A model generated the notes under the pieces. It had not been told where the DNA came from. It did no database searches and was given only the letters and a program-made list of their open reading frames with translations. Shown here in pieces: positions 1 through 11,481 of a DNA stretch of 64,000 nt. How positions within the stretch are numbered: position 1 is the stretch's first letter; every line of letters begins with the position of its first letter. The stretch is taken from contig CM077673.1 of assembly GCA_039707655.1 (NCBI GenBank), forward strand, positions 267,014,288 through 267,078,287, in the 5' to 3' direction. The translations under genes were made by a program, and so were the position numbers. The DNA comes from Elymus sibiricus (Eukaryota; Streptophyta; Magnoliopsida; Poales; Poaceae).

Positions 1-874
1 CAATGGTTCCTTCTCTACTAAGCCAAGCGGAAATTTGACGCGAAGGAATTTTTTCATTGCGTCATCACAAACGGTTGTGAATGATGACCCATAGGCCCTT
101 CCCAATGCTACACCTTGTACTGGTGCTAACTGCTAAGGTTGCCATGTATGCAAAAATATATGATGTGGCAAGGTAATTAAGAGGAGAGATATGAGTTTGG
201 CGACCACATGAAGAAACAATGCAAGCACGTGAACCTTGGCAAAACACTTAAATGAAGGAAGCTCACCAATGCATGCAAGAGTTTAGTTGCTAAATCATTA
301 AATGAAGGGACCTTAGCAACAATGCAATATGGACTTGAGTTCCTAAGACATTTAATACACTAAGCACCCCATCTAAGCACCGATCGATGCATTGCCAGCA
401 ACAGTCAGGTAAGATTCGAATCTATCATATTAGGTAAATTTTCATTTGTCAAATTGGAAACGCTGACATTTCTCAAATTTTGCAGGAACAAAATCACTAT
501 ATGCAATTTTGCAACTGAAATTCAGTAAACATAGATTTCATTCATAGATTAAGCCTTGGTCTTTGTACAAAATAGTTCAACTCGACAGCTGAATCGAACA
601 AACTTTTCCCCATTTGTTGCCAACCACGTACTGAAATAGCTAGTTCAACTATATATACTAGCTAATTTAAAGTAGGTGGGACAGTTCAACCATATCTACA
701 GTTAAATGAACTGAACAAAATAGCCCCTAAATACTACTCCGGAGGAGCTTTGTGCTATTGCCAGCAGCCTTCTCCTCTGCCGAGCACGTTCAGTAAGAGG
801 CAGAGGAGGAGTAGCCTACCAACGAACTGGAGGAGTCGAATTCGTCGGCTGTCGCTACTGCCCTCCGCAGCTCC
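1..874. other. Non-coding flank of transposon B
   Basis: No convincing coding sequence. An inverted ACAAACGGTTGTGA-like motif near 68-85 and GTTCAACT/AGTTCAAC-type motifs around 565-720 resemble the subterminal repeats seen at the other end of the element. The part next to 875 is the 3' untranslated side of the minus-strand gene. Confidence 0.4.
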
Positions 875-1316
875 TTACGCGCCTCCTCGAAGCAGTGAGA
901 CTCGGTACATCTCCTCATTCCGTGCCACAGCTGCGGCGTCTATTGCGGCCACGGCGGCAGTGAGCCTCTTTGCGTGCTCGACATGGCGCTCCTCCTCCTC
1001 ATGTAGGAAGTTGATGTAGCGCGATAGGCCGTTGACGCAAAAGCCGAGCGGCTGGTCTTCAACGGTGGCCTCCTCCTCCCACCTTCGGGCCGCGGTGGTG
1101 GAGTGGGTGATGGTCTTGACGGTTGACCGTGGGGTGGCTGCCAAGGTGGACACTAGTGTGGTAGGGGCCAAGGAGGCCACTGGTGGGGTGGCGAAAATGT
1201 CGCCGGCAGCAGCTGCCTTTGGGCAAAGGTGGAGGAGCGTGTGGTGGGTGATGTGCACACGGCCAACAAGGACGCCACACGCACTACACGTTTCCGGGTA
1301 CTGCACCGCCGACGTG
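875..1316 (-). pseudogene. 3' part of an unrecognised minus-strand gene split by Gypsy A
   Basis: An open frame runs on the minus strand from the insertion point (1316) to a stop near 875. It reads through a short Cys/His-rich stretch (CSACG, then HITHH and HLC within about 25 residues), then an Ala/Thr-rich part and a Glu-rich helical-looking part (HEEEER). When the 5-bp target duplication is counted once, it joins to the sequence right of 5527, where a TATA box and an ATG lie. The ATG-derived frame and this Cys/His frame are not the same, so either the start is elsewhere or the gene was already frameshifted. Function unknown; the Cys/His cluster is only suggestive of metal binding. Confidence 0.4.
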
Positions 1317-2902
1317 TGCTACTTCTTGAGCTTGCGTTGGTTTTCCCTTGAAGAGGAAAGGGTGATGCAGCAAAGTAGATAAGTATTTCCCTCAGTTGTT
1401 GAGAACCAAGGTATCAATCCAGTAGGAGATACAAGCAAGTCCCCAATAGATGTACCTACACAAATAATCAAACACTTGCACCCAACGCTATAAAGGGGTT
1501 GTCAATCCCTTCACGGTTATTTGCAAGGATGTGATCTGATAGAGATAGATATAGAAGATTACTAAAACGAAAAGTCAAACAAAAGTAAAAATATTGCAGC
1601 AAAGTATTTTTGGTATATTTGGTTTATAGATCTGAAAATATAATATGGAAAATAGACCCGGGGGCCATAGGTTTCACTAGAGGCTTCTCTCATGAAGGAA
1701 AATAATATGGTGGGTGAACAAATTACTGTTGAGCAATTGATAGAAAAGCGAATAATTATGAAGATATCCAAGGCAATGATTATGCATATAGGCATCACGT
1801 CCGTGTCAAGTAGACCGAAACGATTCTGCATCTACTACTATTACTCCACACATTGACCGACTCCTGCCTGCATCTAGATTATTAAGTTCATGAAGAACAG
1901 AGTAACACATTAGGTAAGATGACATGATGTAGAGGGATAAACTCAAGCAATATGATGAAAGCCCCATCTTTTTATCCTTGATGGCAACAATCCAAATACG
2001 TTCCTCGCTACCCCTACTGTCACTGGGTGAGGACACCGCAAGATTGAACCCAAAACTAAGCACTTCTCCCATTGCAAGAATTACCAATCTAGTTGGCAAA
2101 ACCAAACCAATAACTCAAAGAGACTTGCAAAGATATGAAATCATGCATATAAGAATTCAGAGAAGATTCAAATAATATTCATAGATAATCTGAACATAAA
2201 CCCACAATTCATCGGATCTCGACAAACACACCGCAAAAGAGTATTACATCGGATAAATCTCCATGAAGATCATGAAGAACATGGTATTGAAGAACATAGA
2301 GAGAGAAGAAGCCATCTAGCTACTAGCTATGGACCCGAAGGTCTGTGGTAAACTACTCACGCATCATCGGAGGGGCAATGGATTTGATGTACATGCCCTC
2401 TGTGATCGAATCCCCCTCCGGCAGATTACCAGAAAAGGCTCCAAGATTGGATCTCACGGGAACAGAGGCTTCTGGCGGTGGAAAAGTATTTTCGTGGCTC
2501 TTTTTGGTATTGGGGGAATATTTGGGAATTTATAGGCCAAAGAATAGGGTTAGGAGACCTGCTGGGGGGCCACAAGCCAGGGGGGCGTGCCCCCCCTAGG
2601 GCGCGCCCTGGTGGCTTGTGACTTCCCGGCAGGTCTCCTGCCTTCGTCTCCAAGTCTGGCAGGTTTCTTCTGGTCCAAGAAAAATCATTCCGAAGATTTT
2701 ATTCCGTTTGGACTCCGTTTAATATTCCTTATCTGCAATACTCAAAATCAAGGAAAAAACAGAAACTGGCACTAGGCTCTAGATTAATAGGTTAGTCCCA
2801 AAAATAATATAAAATAGCATATTAATGCATATTAAACATCCAAAAGAGATAATATAATAGCATGGAACAATCAAAAATTATTGATACGTTGGAGACGTAT
2901 CA
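1317..2902 (-). repeat. 3' LTR of Gypsy A (complete)
   Basis: Runs TG...CA on the minus strand from 2902 to 1317 and ends with the TTGCGTTGG-containing terminus common in wheat LTRs. A TATAAATT box in minus orientation lies near 2527-2534. A GC-rich inverted repeat (ACCTGCTGGG, CCACAAGCCA, a GGCGCGCC core and the matching arms) spans about 2552-2640. The purine tract AAGCTTGGGGATGC sits just before the LTR on the minus strand, at about 2904-2918. Confidence 0.88.
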
Positions 2903-4010
2903 AGCATCCCCAAGCTTAATTCCTGCTCGTCCTCGAGTAGGTAAATGATAAAAACAGAATTTTTGATGTGGAATGCTACCTAACATATTTATCCATGTAA
3001 TATTCTTTATTGTGGCATGAATATTCAGATCCGTAAGATTCAAAACAAAAGTTTAATATTGACATAAAAATAGTAATACTTCAAGCATACTAACAAGGCA
3101 ATTGTGTCTTTTCAAAATAACATGGCCTCAGAAAGCTATCCCTACAAAATCATATGGTCTGGCTATGCTCCATCTTCCCCACACAAAGTATTTAAATCAT
3201 GCACAACCCCGATGACAAGTGAAGCAATTGTTTCACACATTTTATGTTCTCAAACTTTTTCAACTCTTACGCAATACATGAGCGTGAGCCATGGATATAG
3301 CACTATAGGTGGAATAGAATATGGTGGAGGTTGTGAGGAAAAAGGAGAAGATAGTCTCACATCAACTAGGCGTATCAACGGGCTATGGAGATGCCCATCA
3401 ATAGATATCAATGTGAGTGAGTAGGGATTGCCATGCAACGGATGCACTAGAGCTATAAGTGTATGAAAACTCAAAAAGAAACTAAGTGGACGTGCATCAT
3501 GATGAAAAATTCCACTAGCTATATGAAAGTGACAAAATAGGAGACTCTCTATTATAAAGATCATGGTGCTACTTTGAAGCACAAGTGTGGAAAAAAAGAT
3601 AGTAGCATTGTCCCTTTCTCTCTTTCTCTCATTTTTTTTATATTTTGGTGGGCATCTTTGGCCTCTTTTTTTTATTTGGGCTTCATTGGCCTCTTTTATT
3701 ATTTGTAAAGTCCGGAGACTCATCCCAACTTGTGAGGGAATCATAGCTTCCATCATCCTTTTCTCTCACGGGACAATGCTCTAATAATGAAGATCATCAC
3801 ACTTTTATTTACTTACAACTAGATACCTAGAACAAAATATGACTCTATATGAATGCTTCCGGTGGGACACCGAGATGTGCAATGATCTAGCATAGCAAAT
3901 GACATCAAAAAACGGACAAATCATGAAAACATCATGCTAGCTTTCTTACGATCATGCAAAGCAATATGAAAGTGATGGTGCATGTCATACTAAACGGAAC
4001 GGTGGAAGTT
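2903..4010 (-). other. Remaining internal region of Gypsy A (3' non-coding part)
   Basis: Aligns by eye with element C 40100-41312 in the same element orientation. A minus-strand frame (3250-3756) starts MMEAMI and ends near a stretch shared with element C (HGNPYSL, DGHLHSPLI). In element C the frame is broken, so this may be nucleotide conservation and not a protein. Confidence 0.7.
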
Positions 4011-5527
4011 GCAAAGTAGATAAGTATTTCCCTCAGTTGTTGAGAACCAAGGTATCAATCCAGTAGGAGATACAAGCAAGTCCCCAATAGATGTACCTAC
4101 ACAAATAATCAAACACTTGCACCCAACGCTATAAAGGGGTTGTCAATCCCTTCACGGTTATTTGCAAGGATGTGATCTGATAGAGATAGATATAGAAGAT
4201 TACTAAAATGAAAAGTCAAACAAAAGTAAAAAGATTGCAGCAAAGTATTTTTGGTATTTTTGGTTTATAGATCTGAAAATATAATATGGAAAATAGACCC
4301 GGGGGCCATAGGTTTCACTAGAGGCTTCTCTCATGAAGGAAAATAATACGGTGGGTGAACAAATTACTGTCGAGCAATTGATAGAAAAGCGAATAATTAT
4401 GAAGATATCCAGGGCAATGCTTATGCATATAGGCATCACGTCCGTGTCAAGTAGACCGAAACGATTCTGCATCTACTACTATTACTCCACACATCGACCG
4501 ACTCCTGCCTGCATCTAGATTATTAAGTTCATGAAGAACAGAGTAACACATTACGTAAGATGACATGATCTAGAGGGATAAACTCAAGCAATATGATGAA
4601 AACCCCATCTTTTTATCCTTGATGGCAACAATACAAATACGTTCCTCGCTACCCCTACTGTCACTGGGTGAGGACACCGCAAGATTGAACCCAAAACTAA
4701 GCACTTCTCCCATTGCAAGAATTACCAATCTAGTTGGCCAAACCAAACCGATAACTCGAAGAGACTTGCAAAGATATGAAATCATGCATATAAGAATTCA
4801 GAGAAGATTCAAATATTATTCATAGATAATCTGAACATAAACCAACAATTCATCGGATCTCGAGAGACACACCGCAAAAGAGTATTACATCGGATAGATC
4901 TCCATGAAGATCATGAAGAACATGGTATTGAAGAACATAGAGAGAGAAGAAGCCATCTAGCTACTAGCTATGGACTCGAAGGTCTGTGGTAAACTACTCA
5001 CGCATCATCGGAGGGGCAATGGAGTTGATGTAGATGTCCTCCGTGTTCGAATCCCCCTCTGACAGATTACCGGAAAAGGCTCCAAGATTGGATCTCACGG
5101 GAACAGAGGCTTCTGGCGGCGGAAAAGTATTTTCGTGGCTCTTTTTGGTATTGGGGGAATATTTGGGAATTTATAGGCCGAAGAATAGGGTTAGGAGACC
5201 TGCTGGGGGGCCACAAGCCAGGGGGGCGCGCCTTGGTGGCTTGTGACTTCTCGGCAGATCTCATGCCTTCGTCTCCAAGTCTGGCAGGTTTCTTCCGGTC
5301 CAAGAAAAATCATTCCGAAGATTTTATTCCGTTTGGACTCCGTTTAATATTCCTTATCTGCAATACTCAAAATCAAGGAAAAAACAGAAACTGGCACTAG
5401 GCTCTAGATTAATAGGTTAGTCCCAAAAATAATATAAAATAGCATATTAATGCATATAAAACATCCAAAAAAGATAATATAATAGCATGGAACAATCAAA
5501 AATTATAGATACGTTGGAGACGTATCA
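4011..5527 (-). repeat. 5' LTR of Gypsy A, missing its last 53 bp
   Basis: Nearly identical to 1370-2902 but starts at GCAAAGTAGAT, so the terminus present at 1317-1369 is gone. It also lacks a short GC-rich piece inside the hairpin (5192-5264). Right flank is ACATG. Confidence 0.88.
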
Positions 5528-5599
5528 ACATGGTGCAGCCTCCCAGCTGGAGCTTCCCTCTGGCGGAGTGGCGGAGCGACGACGATGGATAGGTGCCAT
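5528..5599 (-). pseudogene. 5' end of the gene interrupted by Gypsy A
   Basis: An ATG at 5597-5599 on the minus strand opens a short Arg/Ser-rich frame beginning MAPIHRRRS that runs into the insertion point. A TATA box lies about 85 bp upstream. The continuation is at 1316 and below. The start is chosen for its position after the TATA box; in the rejoined sequence this frame stops after roughly 75 codons, while another frame carries the longer Cys/His-rich reading. Confidence 0.35.
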
Positions 5600-5680
5600 T
5601 GGCGATTGGGGGAGAAGCAAACTTGGGAAAGTACGGACAGGGAGGGGATGAATGCGATGTGGAGACGCCAGCCGTGAGGG

Positions 5681-5686
5681 TTTATA
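5681..5686 (-). promoter_or_regulatory. TATA box of the interrupted minus-strand gene
   Basis: TATAAA on the minus strand, about 85 bp upstream of the ATG at 5599, in an otherwise GC-rich stretch. Confidence 0.45.
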
Positions 5687-5699
5687 AAGCAGGCGGACA

Positions 5700-6255
5700 A
5701 GGCGAGCTGGGCGGCAAGCTTGCGCGTGTTCCTGCACGGTTGCGCGGGACCTGCGTTCTCCCGAAGCGTGCACTGGAATCCTCGAGCGGCAACGCGGTGA
5801 CAAGACGGGACAGAGGTGGGAGAAATGACAAGTACACAATCGGTTAATAATAAAAATCCGTTTGCATTTTATTACAAAGCAAACGGTCGTTCTGTACAAA
5901 CCGTCGTGAATTAATCTACGCGTGAGGTGGTTGATGCGGCCGCGGCACGCTGTGCTCGCGTCCGTCCATGCCCGCTCTGCCGGCGCCCATGCGCGAACAA
6001 TCATGTATGTTCAGGGCGCCATATGCATGCGGTTGCGCCGCTCCCAGCGCCACCATGCAGTTTAGCGCTACAAAAACTGCCATGCGGACGTGCCAAAATT
6101 CCAGGCCGTCCAGCGCAATTTATTCCCGCGGCCATTTACCTTCGTCTCTTCCACCTTCCGATCGCTGCACACAACACAAGAAGCACACCACGACGGCAAA
6201 TAATAGAGAGAGGATGCACATCTCTTCATCGCTTCAACCTTCCCGTGCGGATCCA
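5700..6255. other. Divergent intergenic region of transposon B
   Basis: Lies between the minus-strand gene and the plus-strand exonuclease gene, so it would hold both promoters. It contains several AAACGGT/CGTTTGC-like motifs (5845-5910). I see no clear TATA box for the exonuclease gene. Confidence 0.35.
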
Positions 6256-6899
6256 ATGGCGGCTGCTGGCACCGAGCGGCAGTTCGCCACTATTGTCAAA
6301 GTGGACACCCACATCAGGAAGACGGACCTCTTGGTGGTGTACACCAACGAACCAGTCATGGTGGTGTCTCCATCAACACGTTGGAGCAACTGCTTGCTGA
6401 GGATGACAAGTACAAAGTGGTCAGCTTCGACCTCGAGTACACCGGCGATCGTGCCGGGCATGATCAAAAGGTTGTTGTCGCCCAGTTGTGCATGTGCCAT
6501 CACTTGCTCGTCTACGACTACTACCTGGCCACAAGGCCTTGCGAGCATTTCGCCAGGTTTGTCAACAGCCCTGACTACATGATCGCAACGGTGTACACCA
6601 CCAACGATCTAAAGGTGCTCAAGACTTTGGGCTTGTCCTGCTAGAAGCTTGTCAACAGCCAAGGTGAGTAAAGGGTCAGGGACGGCGAGAAGAAGAAGCA
6701 GAAGGACTCCTTGGTTGACCTCGCCGCGGCCATCATCAGCCCCTACTACAGAGACATGAAGGTTGAGTGCCATAAGGACAAGTCTGCCTGGCACAAGGCC
6801 TGGGTGAACGAACTGGATGAAGAACACATCAAGTACGCGGCCAAGGACGCGTACACAAGCTATGAGATGTACATGAGGATCATTGACATGAGGAAGTAA
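6256..6899 (+). pseudogene. DEDDy 3'-5' exonuclease (RNase D/WRN-exonuclease-like), decayed
   Basis: The ATG at 6256 begins MAAAGTERQF, and the frame ends with TAA at 6897. Three exonuclease motifs of the DnaQ/RNase D fold are visible: motif I with D-x-E (SFDLEYTGD), motif II with the Asp of TNDLKVL, and motif III with the Tyr/Asp pair of YAAKDAY. The length (about 210 codons) fits a stand-alone WRN-type exonuclease domain without helicase. Three lesions are present: a frameshift near 6363-6372, TAG at 6642-6644 and TAA at about 6669-6671. The stops fit C-to-T changes. The catalytic residues are otherwise kept, so decay is recent or mild. The gene lies inside a DNA transposon, so it is either captured cargo or a regular component of the family. 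Such proteins remove nucleotides from 3' ends; the substrate here is unknown. Confidence 0.8.
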
Positions 6900-6959
6900 C
6901 TTCTTCCTGCAACAGGCGAGGGATACACACAAGCAGAGCAGTGTCGGCAACCATTGTCA

Positions 6960-7676
6960 GTAGAATAGTATGATTTGGTGATCGTCTACTTCTTGTAAAT
7001 TTATATTGAGGAATGTACATGTGTTGTGTAGTCACTTATGTAACTGGATGTTCAAGTTGGTTATGCAACAATAATGTTGGTGTTCTGCAGACAAAGCATA
7101 TAGATGTTGTGTAAATAGAGCAAATCACATCTCATACAATTATTAGCAGCAATCATCTGCCCACAACACACAGAGCTTGTCAGGATGAATCGTTTGGGTT
7201 ATTATTGGTCTTCCCACACAATTCTGATGAATGAACTGTTTGCCGGGTACCCACAACACACACGGTTATCACGATCAATCTTTTGCGTTATTATTGGTCT
7301 TCCCAGACAATTCTGATGAATGAACTGTTTGCCGGGTATCACACATGCATTCTTAGGCTAACTCGTTTGTGTTCTGCTGAATCAACGCAAACAGTTTGTT
7401 CGACTGAACTGTATGCCGCACTACGCACATGTATATAGTTTGTTAACCATTTCTGTTATCTTCCATAATCACAAACAATTCATAAGAACAAACTGTATGC
7501 GATGCATCACACACACAACTATTTTTTGAACCGTGTTTGATGGTTCCTCCATCGCACACGGTTTTCGTCATTGGCGGTGGAGCTTGAACTATACCGTATG
7601 CGATTGACGGATCGCACACAGTTTGGTCGAAGGGTCTCTGGTTGATGTGTCGTCTTTGGACCGTCCTGTAGTAGTG
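6960..7676. repeat. Subterminal repeats and right terminus of transposon B
   Basis: Many short CACACGGTT/AACTGTTTGC-type motifs in both orientations. A longer unit containing TTATTATTGGTCTTCCCA and GAACTGTTTGCCGGG occurs twice (about 7199 and 7283), giving an 80-85 bp tandem duplication. The end is GTAGTAGTG at 7668-7676. Confidence 0.6.
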
Positions 7677-8619
7677 ATTGGATCATGGGACTGGAATCGC
7701 TTGAAGCTGGAATTTCATCAGAAGTTTTATCCTATGCATCTAGTTCATTGTGATTTGAACTTTATTTATAATTGATGGCATCGTGAAGGAGAAAGTATCG
7801 CTCAAGCTTGGGGGAGGCTTAAATCTATGATGCACACTTGCCCCAACCATGATCTCTCTAGAGAAATGATTATACAAAAAATTTATGCCCGGATTTCTCA
7901 TGATGATCAAGTACTACTCGATTCTTCTTCCACTGGTTCCTATATGAAGAGGACTATTGAATTCAAATGGTATCTTGTGGAAAGAATTAAACGCAACTCT
8001 TAAGATTGGGAACTCGACAAAGGTAAACAGTCAGGTATAAAGCTTAAGTTTGATTGTGTTAAATCTTTTATGGAAACCAATGCTTTCCATGAGTTTAGTA
8101 ACAAATATGGCCTGGACTCTGAGATAGTAGCTACTTTTTGTGAATCAATTGTTGCTCATGTTGATCTCCCCAAGGATAAGTGATTTAAATATCACCCACC
8201 CATTGAAAAACCATTGGAGGAACCTGTTAAAATTAAGAAGGAAGAAATAATTGTTAGCCATGTTGATCCAATTGTTCCTGCTGCTTACACTGAGAAACCA
8301 CCTTTCCATGGTAGAATTAGGGAACATGCTAAAGTTACAACTGTGGTTAAGAAAAGCCATGTTAGAACACCAAAACCTTCTGAACAAATAAATATTGAGC
8401 CTAATGTTGCTAAGGTTAAAGATCTCCTAGTTGCTAATATTGATGGTCAGGTTATTTACTTCTGTGATGAAGCCGCTAGAATTGCGAAACCTATTAGAAA
8501 CAAGAGGGACGAGCAAGATAAAAACAAACGAGTTGTTGGCATGCCTGTTGTTTTAGTGAAAATTGGAGATCGTTGTAATCATGGCTTGTGTGACATTGGT
8601 GCTAGTGTTAGTGCCTAAT
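7677..8619 (+). pseudogene. gag-protease fragment of Gypsy X
   Basis: The frame reads from the border of transposon B through a gag-like part (WGRLKSMM, HDDQVLLDSS) and ends at an aspartic protease motif, where CDIGAS stands for the usual DLGAS/DTGAS. Gag assembles the retrotransposon particle and the protease cuts the polyprotein. In-frame stops occur near 7772 (TGA), 8001 (TAA) and 8180 (TGA). Directly after the protease motif the sequence jumps to RT, so a large deletion removed the rest of the protease and the start of RT. Confidence 0.8.
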
Positions 8620-11076
8620 GATAAAAATGAACTTATTCCACAAAGAATCATAACTGGTTATAGGATGGTAATTGATTTCAATAAATTAAATAAAGCTAGT
8701 AGGAAAGATCATTACCCCTTGCCTTTTATTGATCAAATGTTAGAAAGACTATCTAAGCACACACACTTTTGCTTTCTTGATGGATATTTTGGTTTCTCTC
8801 AAATACTTGTGTCAAAAGAGGACCAAGAGAAAACTACCTTTACATGCCCTTTAGGAACTTATGCTTATGGACGTATGCCTTTTGGTTTATGCAATGCACC
8901 AGCTACCTTTCAAAGATGTATGTCTGCTATATTCTCTGACTTTTGTGAAAACGTTGTTGAGGTTTTCATGGATGACTTTTCCGTTTATGGGATTTTTTTT
9001 GATGATTTCTTGAGCAACCTTGACCGAGTTTGCAGAGATGTGAAGAAACTAATCTTGTCTTGAATTGGGAGAAGTGCCACTTTATGGTGAATGAAGGTAT
9101 AGTACTCGGGCATAAAATTTCTGAACGAGGCATTGAGGTAGACAAAGCTAAAGTTGATGCAATAGAGAAAATGCCATGTCCAAAAGATATCAAAGGTATA
9201 AGAAGTTTCCTTGATCATGCTGGTTTTTATAGGCGTTTCATTAAAGATTTCTCAAAGATTTCTAGGCCACTAACTAATCTTCAAAAAGTTATTCCCTTTG
9301 TTTTTGATGATGATTGTGTAGAAGCCTTTGAAATACTGAACCTATTGTCCAACCACCTGATTGGAATCTACCATTTGAAATTATGTGTGATGCTAGTGAT
9401 TATGCTGTTGGTGCTGTTCTAGGGGAAAGAGTAGACAAGAAATTGAATGTTATTCATTATGCTAGTAAGACCTTAGACACTGCTCAAAGAAATTATGCTA
9501 CTGTTGAGAAGAAAGTTTTAGCAGTTGTGTTTGCATGTGATAAGTTTAGACCTTATATTGTTGATTCTAAAGTAACTATTCACACTGATCAAGCTGCTAT
9601 TAAATACCTTATGGAAAAGAAAGATGCTAAGCCTAGACTTATTAGGTGGGTGCTTTTACTTCAAGAATTTGACCTGCATATTATTGATAGGAAGGGAGTC
9701 GAAAACCCTGTATCAGATAACTTATCTAGGATGGAAAATGTTTTTGATGACCCACGTCCTATTGATGATAATTTTACTGATGAGCAACTTGCTATTATAA
9801 ATACTTCACATAGTACTCCTTGGTATGCGGATTATGCTAATTACATTGTCGCTAAATATATACCACCTAGATTCACCTATCAACAAAACAAAAACTTCTT
9901 TTATGATTTACGACATTACTTTTGGGATGACCCACATCTTTATAAAGAAGGGCTAGATGGTGTTATTAGATGTTGTGTACCTGAGCATGAACAAGGACAG
10001 ATCCTATGGAAGTGTCACTCCAAGGCCTACGGAGGACACCATGCTGGTGACAGAACTGCGCACAAGGTATTACAATCTGGTTTTTATTGGCCTACTCTTT
10101 TTAAAGATGCTCAGAAGTATTTTCTCTCTTGTGGTGAATGTCAAAGAATTGGTAACATTGGTAGACGTCTGGAAATGCCTATGAATTATTCACTTGCTAT
10201 TGAACCATTTGATGTCTGGGATTTTGATTATATGGGACCTTTTCCTTCCTCTAATGGGTATTTCATATTCTAGTTGTTGTTGATTACATTACTAAGTGGG
10301 TAGAAGCTATTCCAACTAGTAGTGCTGATCATAACACCTCTATTAAAATGCTTAAAGATATTATCTTCCCGAGGTTTGGAGTCCCTGGATACTTGATGAC
10401 TGATGGTGGTTCACATTTTATTCATGGTGCTTTCCGTAAACTTCTAGCTAAATAGGATGTTAACCATAGGATTGCATCACCGTATCGTCATCAATCTAGT
10501 GGTCAACTTGAGTTGAGCAATCGAGAAATAAAATTGATCTTGCAAAAGACTGTGAATATATATAGAAATAATTGTTCTAAGAAACTCGATGATGCTTTAT
10601 GGGCTTATATAACTTCTTACAAAAATCCCATGGGAATGTCTCCCTATAAAATGGTCTATGGAAAAGCATGTAATTTACCTCTTGAGTTAGAACATAAAGC
10701 TTATTGGCCAATTAAAGAACTTAATCATGACTTTAAACTTGCGGGTGAAAAGAGGCTATTTGATATTAGCTCATTAGACAAATGGAGGACACAAGCCTAT
10801 GTAAATGCCAAGTTGTTTAAATAAAAAGTTAAAACATGGCATGACAAGAGGATTCAAAAACGGGAATTCAATGTAGGAGACCTAGTTCTTTTGTACAATT
10901 CTCGTTTCAGATTTTTTGCAGGTAAGCTTCTCTCTAAATGGGATGGCCCTTACATTGTTGAGGAGGTCTATGGCTCCAGTGCTATAAAGATTAATAACTT
11001 TGAAGACAAAAATCCGATAGTGTTAAATTGGCAAATAATTAATCATTATATCTCAGGTACGCCCATTAATGTTTAA
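8620..11076 (+). pseudogene. pol (RT, RNase H, integrase) of Gypsy X
   Basis: RT motifs are in order: RMVIDFNKLNKA, PLPFIDQML, MPFGLCNAPATFQR and the catalytic FMDDF. RNase H follows with CDASD, the Glu of a YATVEKK stretch and HTDQ. Integrase has an HHCC zinc region (GGHHAG ... CGECQ), the first Asp in FDYMGPF, the second in MTDGGSHF and the Glu in GQLELSN. Frameshifts are visible near 9030, 9340 (a small deletion) and 10270; further stops lie near 10453 and 10822. A remnant of an integration-competent element, now dead. Confidence 0.88.
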
Positions 11077-11229
11077 ACTAATATTATTCAAGTGATAACA
11101 TCGGAGCATCACATAAGAGAGATCTCCCGGAACACTCTAGAAACCTGAAAAAGGAGTAGGTAAGTGATACGATAAGTAAACCGACTCGAAAAATTCCAAA
11201 AAATATGTTCTGTTGGTTTTGGTATTTTA

Positions 11230-11410
11230 GAAAAATTCCAAAAATAAGGAGTCAGGGGTACCCATGAGGGAGGCACAAGCCAACAGGGCGCGCCCACCCC
11301 CTGGGCGCGCCATGATCGCTTGTGGGGCCCTCGTGTGCCTCACGAACTCCGTTTTCTTCTTGAACACGTATTCTGACCTAGAAAAAATCATTATATATAC
11401 TCCCGTATGT
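11230..11410 (+). promoter_or_regulatory. LTR-like module upstream of the env-position ORF
   Basis: This internal stretch resembles part of the element's own LTR (about 13790-13970). Both have CACAAGCCAACAGGGCGC, a CACCCCC loop, GGCGCGCC, GCTTGTGGGG and then CCTAGAAAAAATCAT, in the same order. The arms form a GC-rich hairpin (about 11262-11340). It lies between pol and the extra ORF, so an internal promoter or processing signal is possible; this role is inference. Confidence 0.5.
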
Positions 11411-11481
11411 TTTGACCACCGCATCGCAAGTTTCTCCTCTATCCTTGTTTCGGGCTGTTTTTTTGACAGATTTAGACCACC

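Larger units (their letters stand above)
1317..5527 (-). mobile_element. Gypsy LTR retrotransposon A, internally deleted
   Basis: Two long direct repeats flank about 1.1 kb of internal DNA. On the minus strand each LTR starts TGATACGTCTCC. The outer flanks are ACGTG (1312-1316) and ACATG (5528-5532), a 5-bp target duplication differing by one CpG-type transition. The internal part is homologous to the 3' non-coding region of element C (about 40100-41312). PBS, gag and pol are missing, together with the last 53 bp of the 5' LTR; the break is at 4010/4011. One deletion therefore removed everything between the 5' LTR end and the 3' non-coding region. Probably Sabrina/WHAM-like; family name unchecked. 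Confidence 0.88.
1..7676. mobile_element. TIR DNA transposon B, CACTA-like, left end outside window
   Basis: The right end is seen at 7668-7676, where the minus strand begins CACTACTAC, followed by ATT, a possible 3-bp target duplication. Short copies of an ACAAACGGTT/CGTTTGC-type motif lie near both sides (about 60-100, 5840-5910 and 6960-7676), as expected for subterminal repeats. The sequence right of 7676 reads straight into a Gypsy gag frame, so this element probably inserted into that gag gene; the 5' half of the Gypsy element would then lie left of the window. It carries two divergently oriented genes and was itself hit by Gypsy element A. The superfamily is inferred from the CACTA terminus only; a Mutator- or Harbinger-type element is not excluded. 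Confidence 0.6.

Noticed and set aside
3250..3756. 168-codon minus-strand frame in Gypsy A as a gene
   Set aside because: The homologous region in element C is frameshifted, and it lies in the 3' non-coding part; kept as an observation only.
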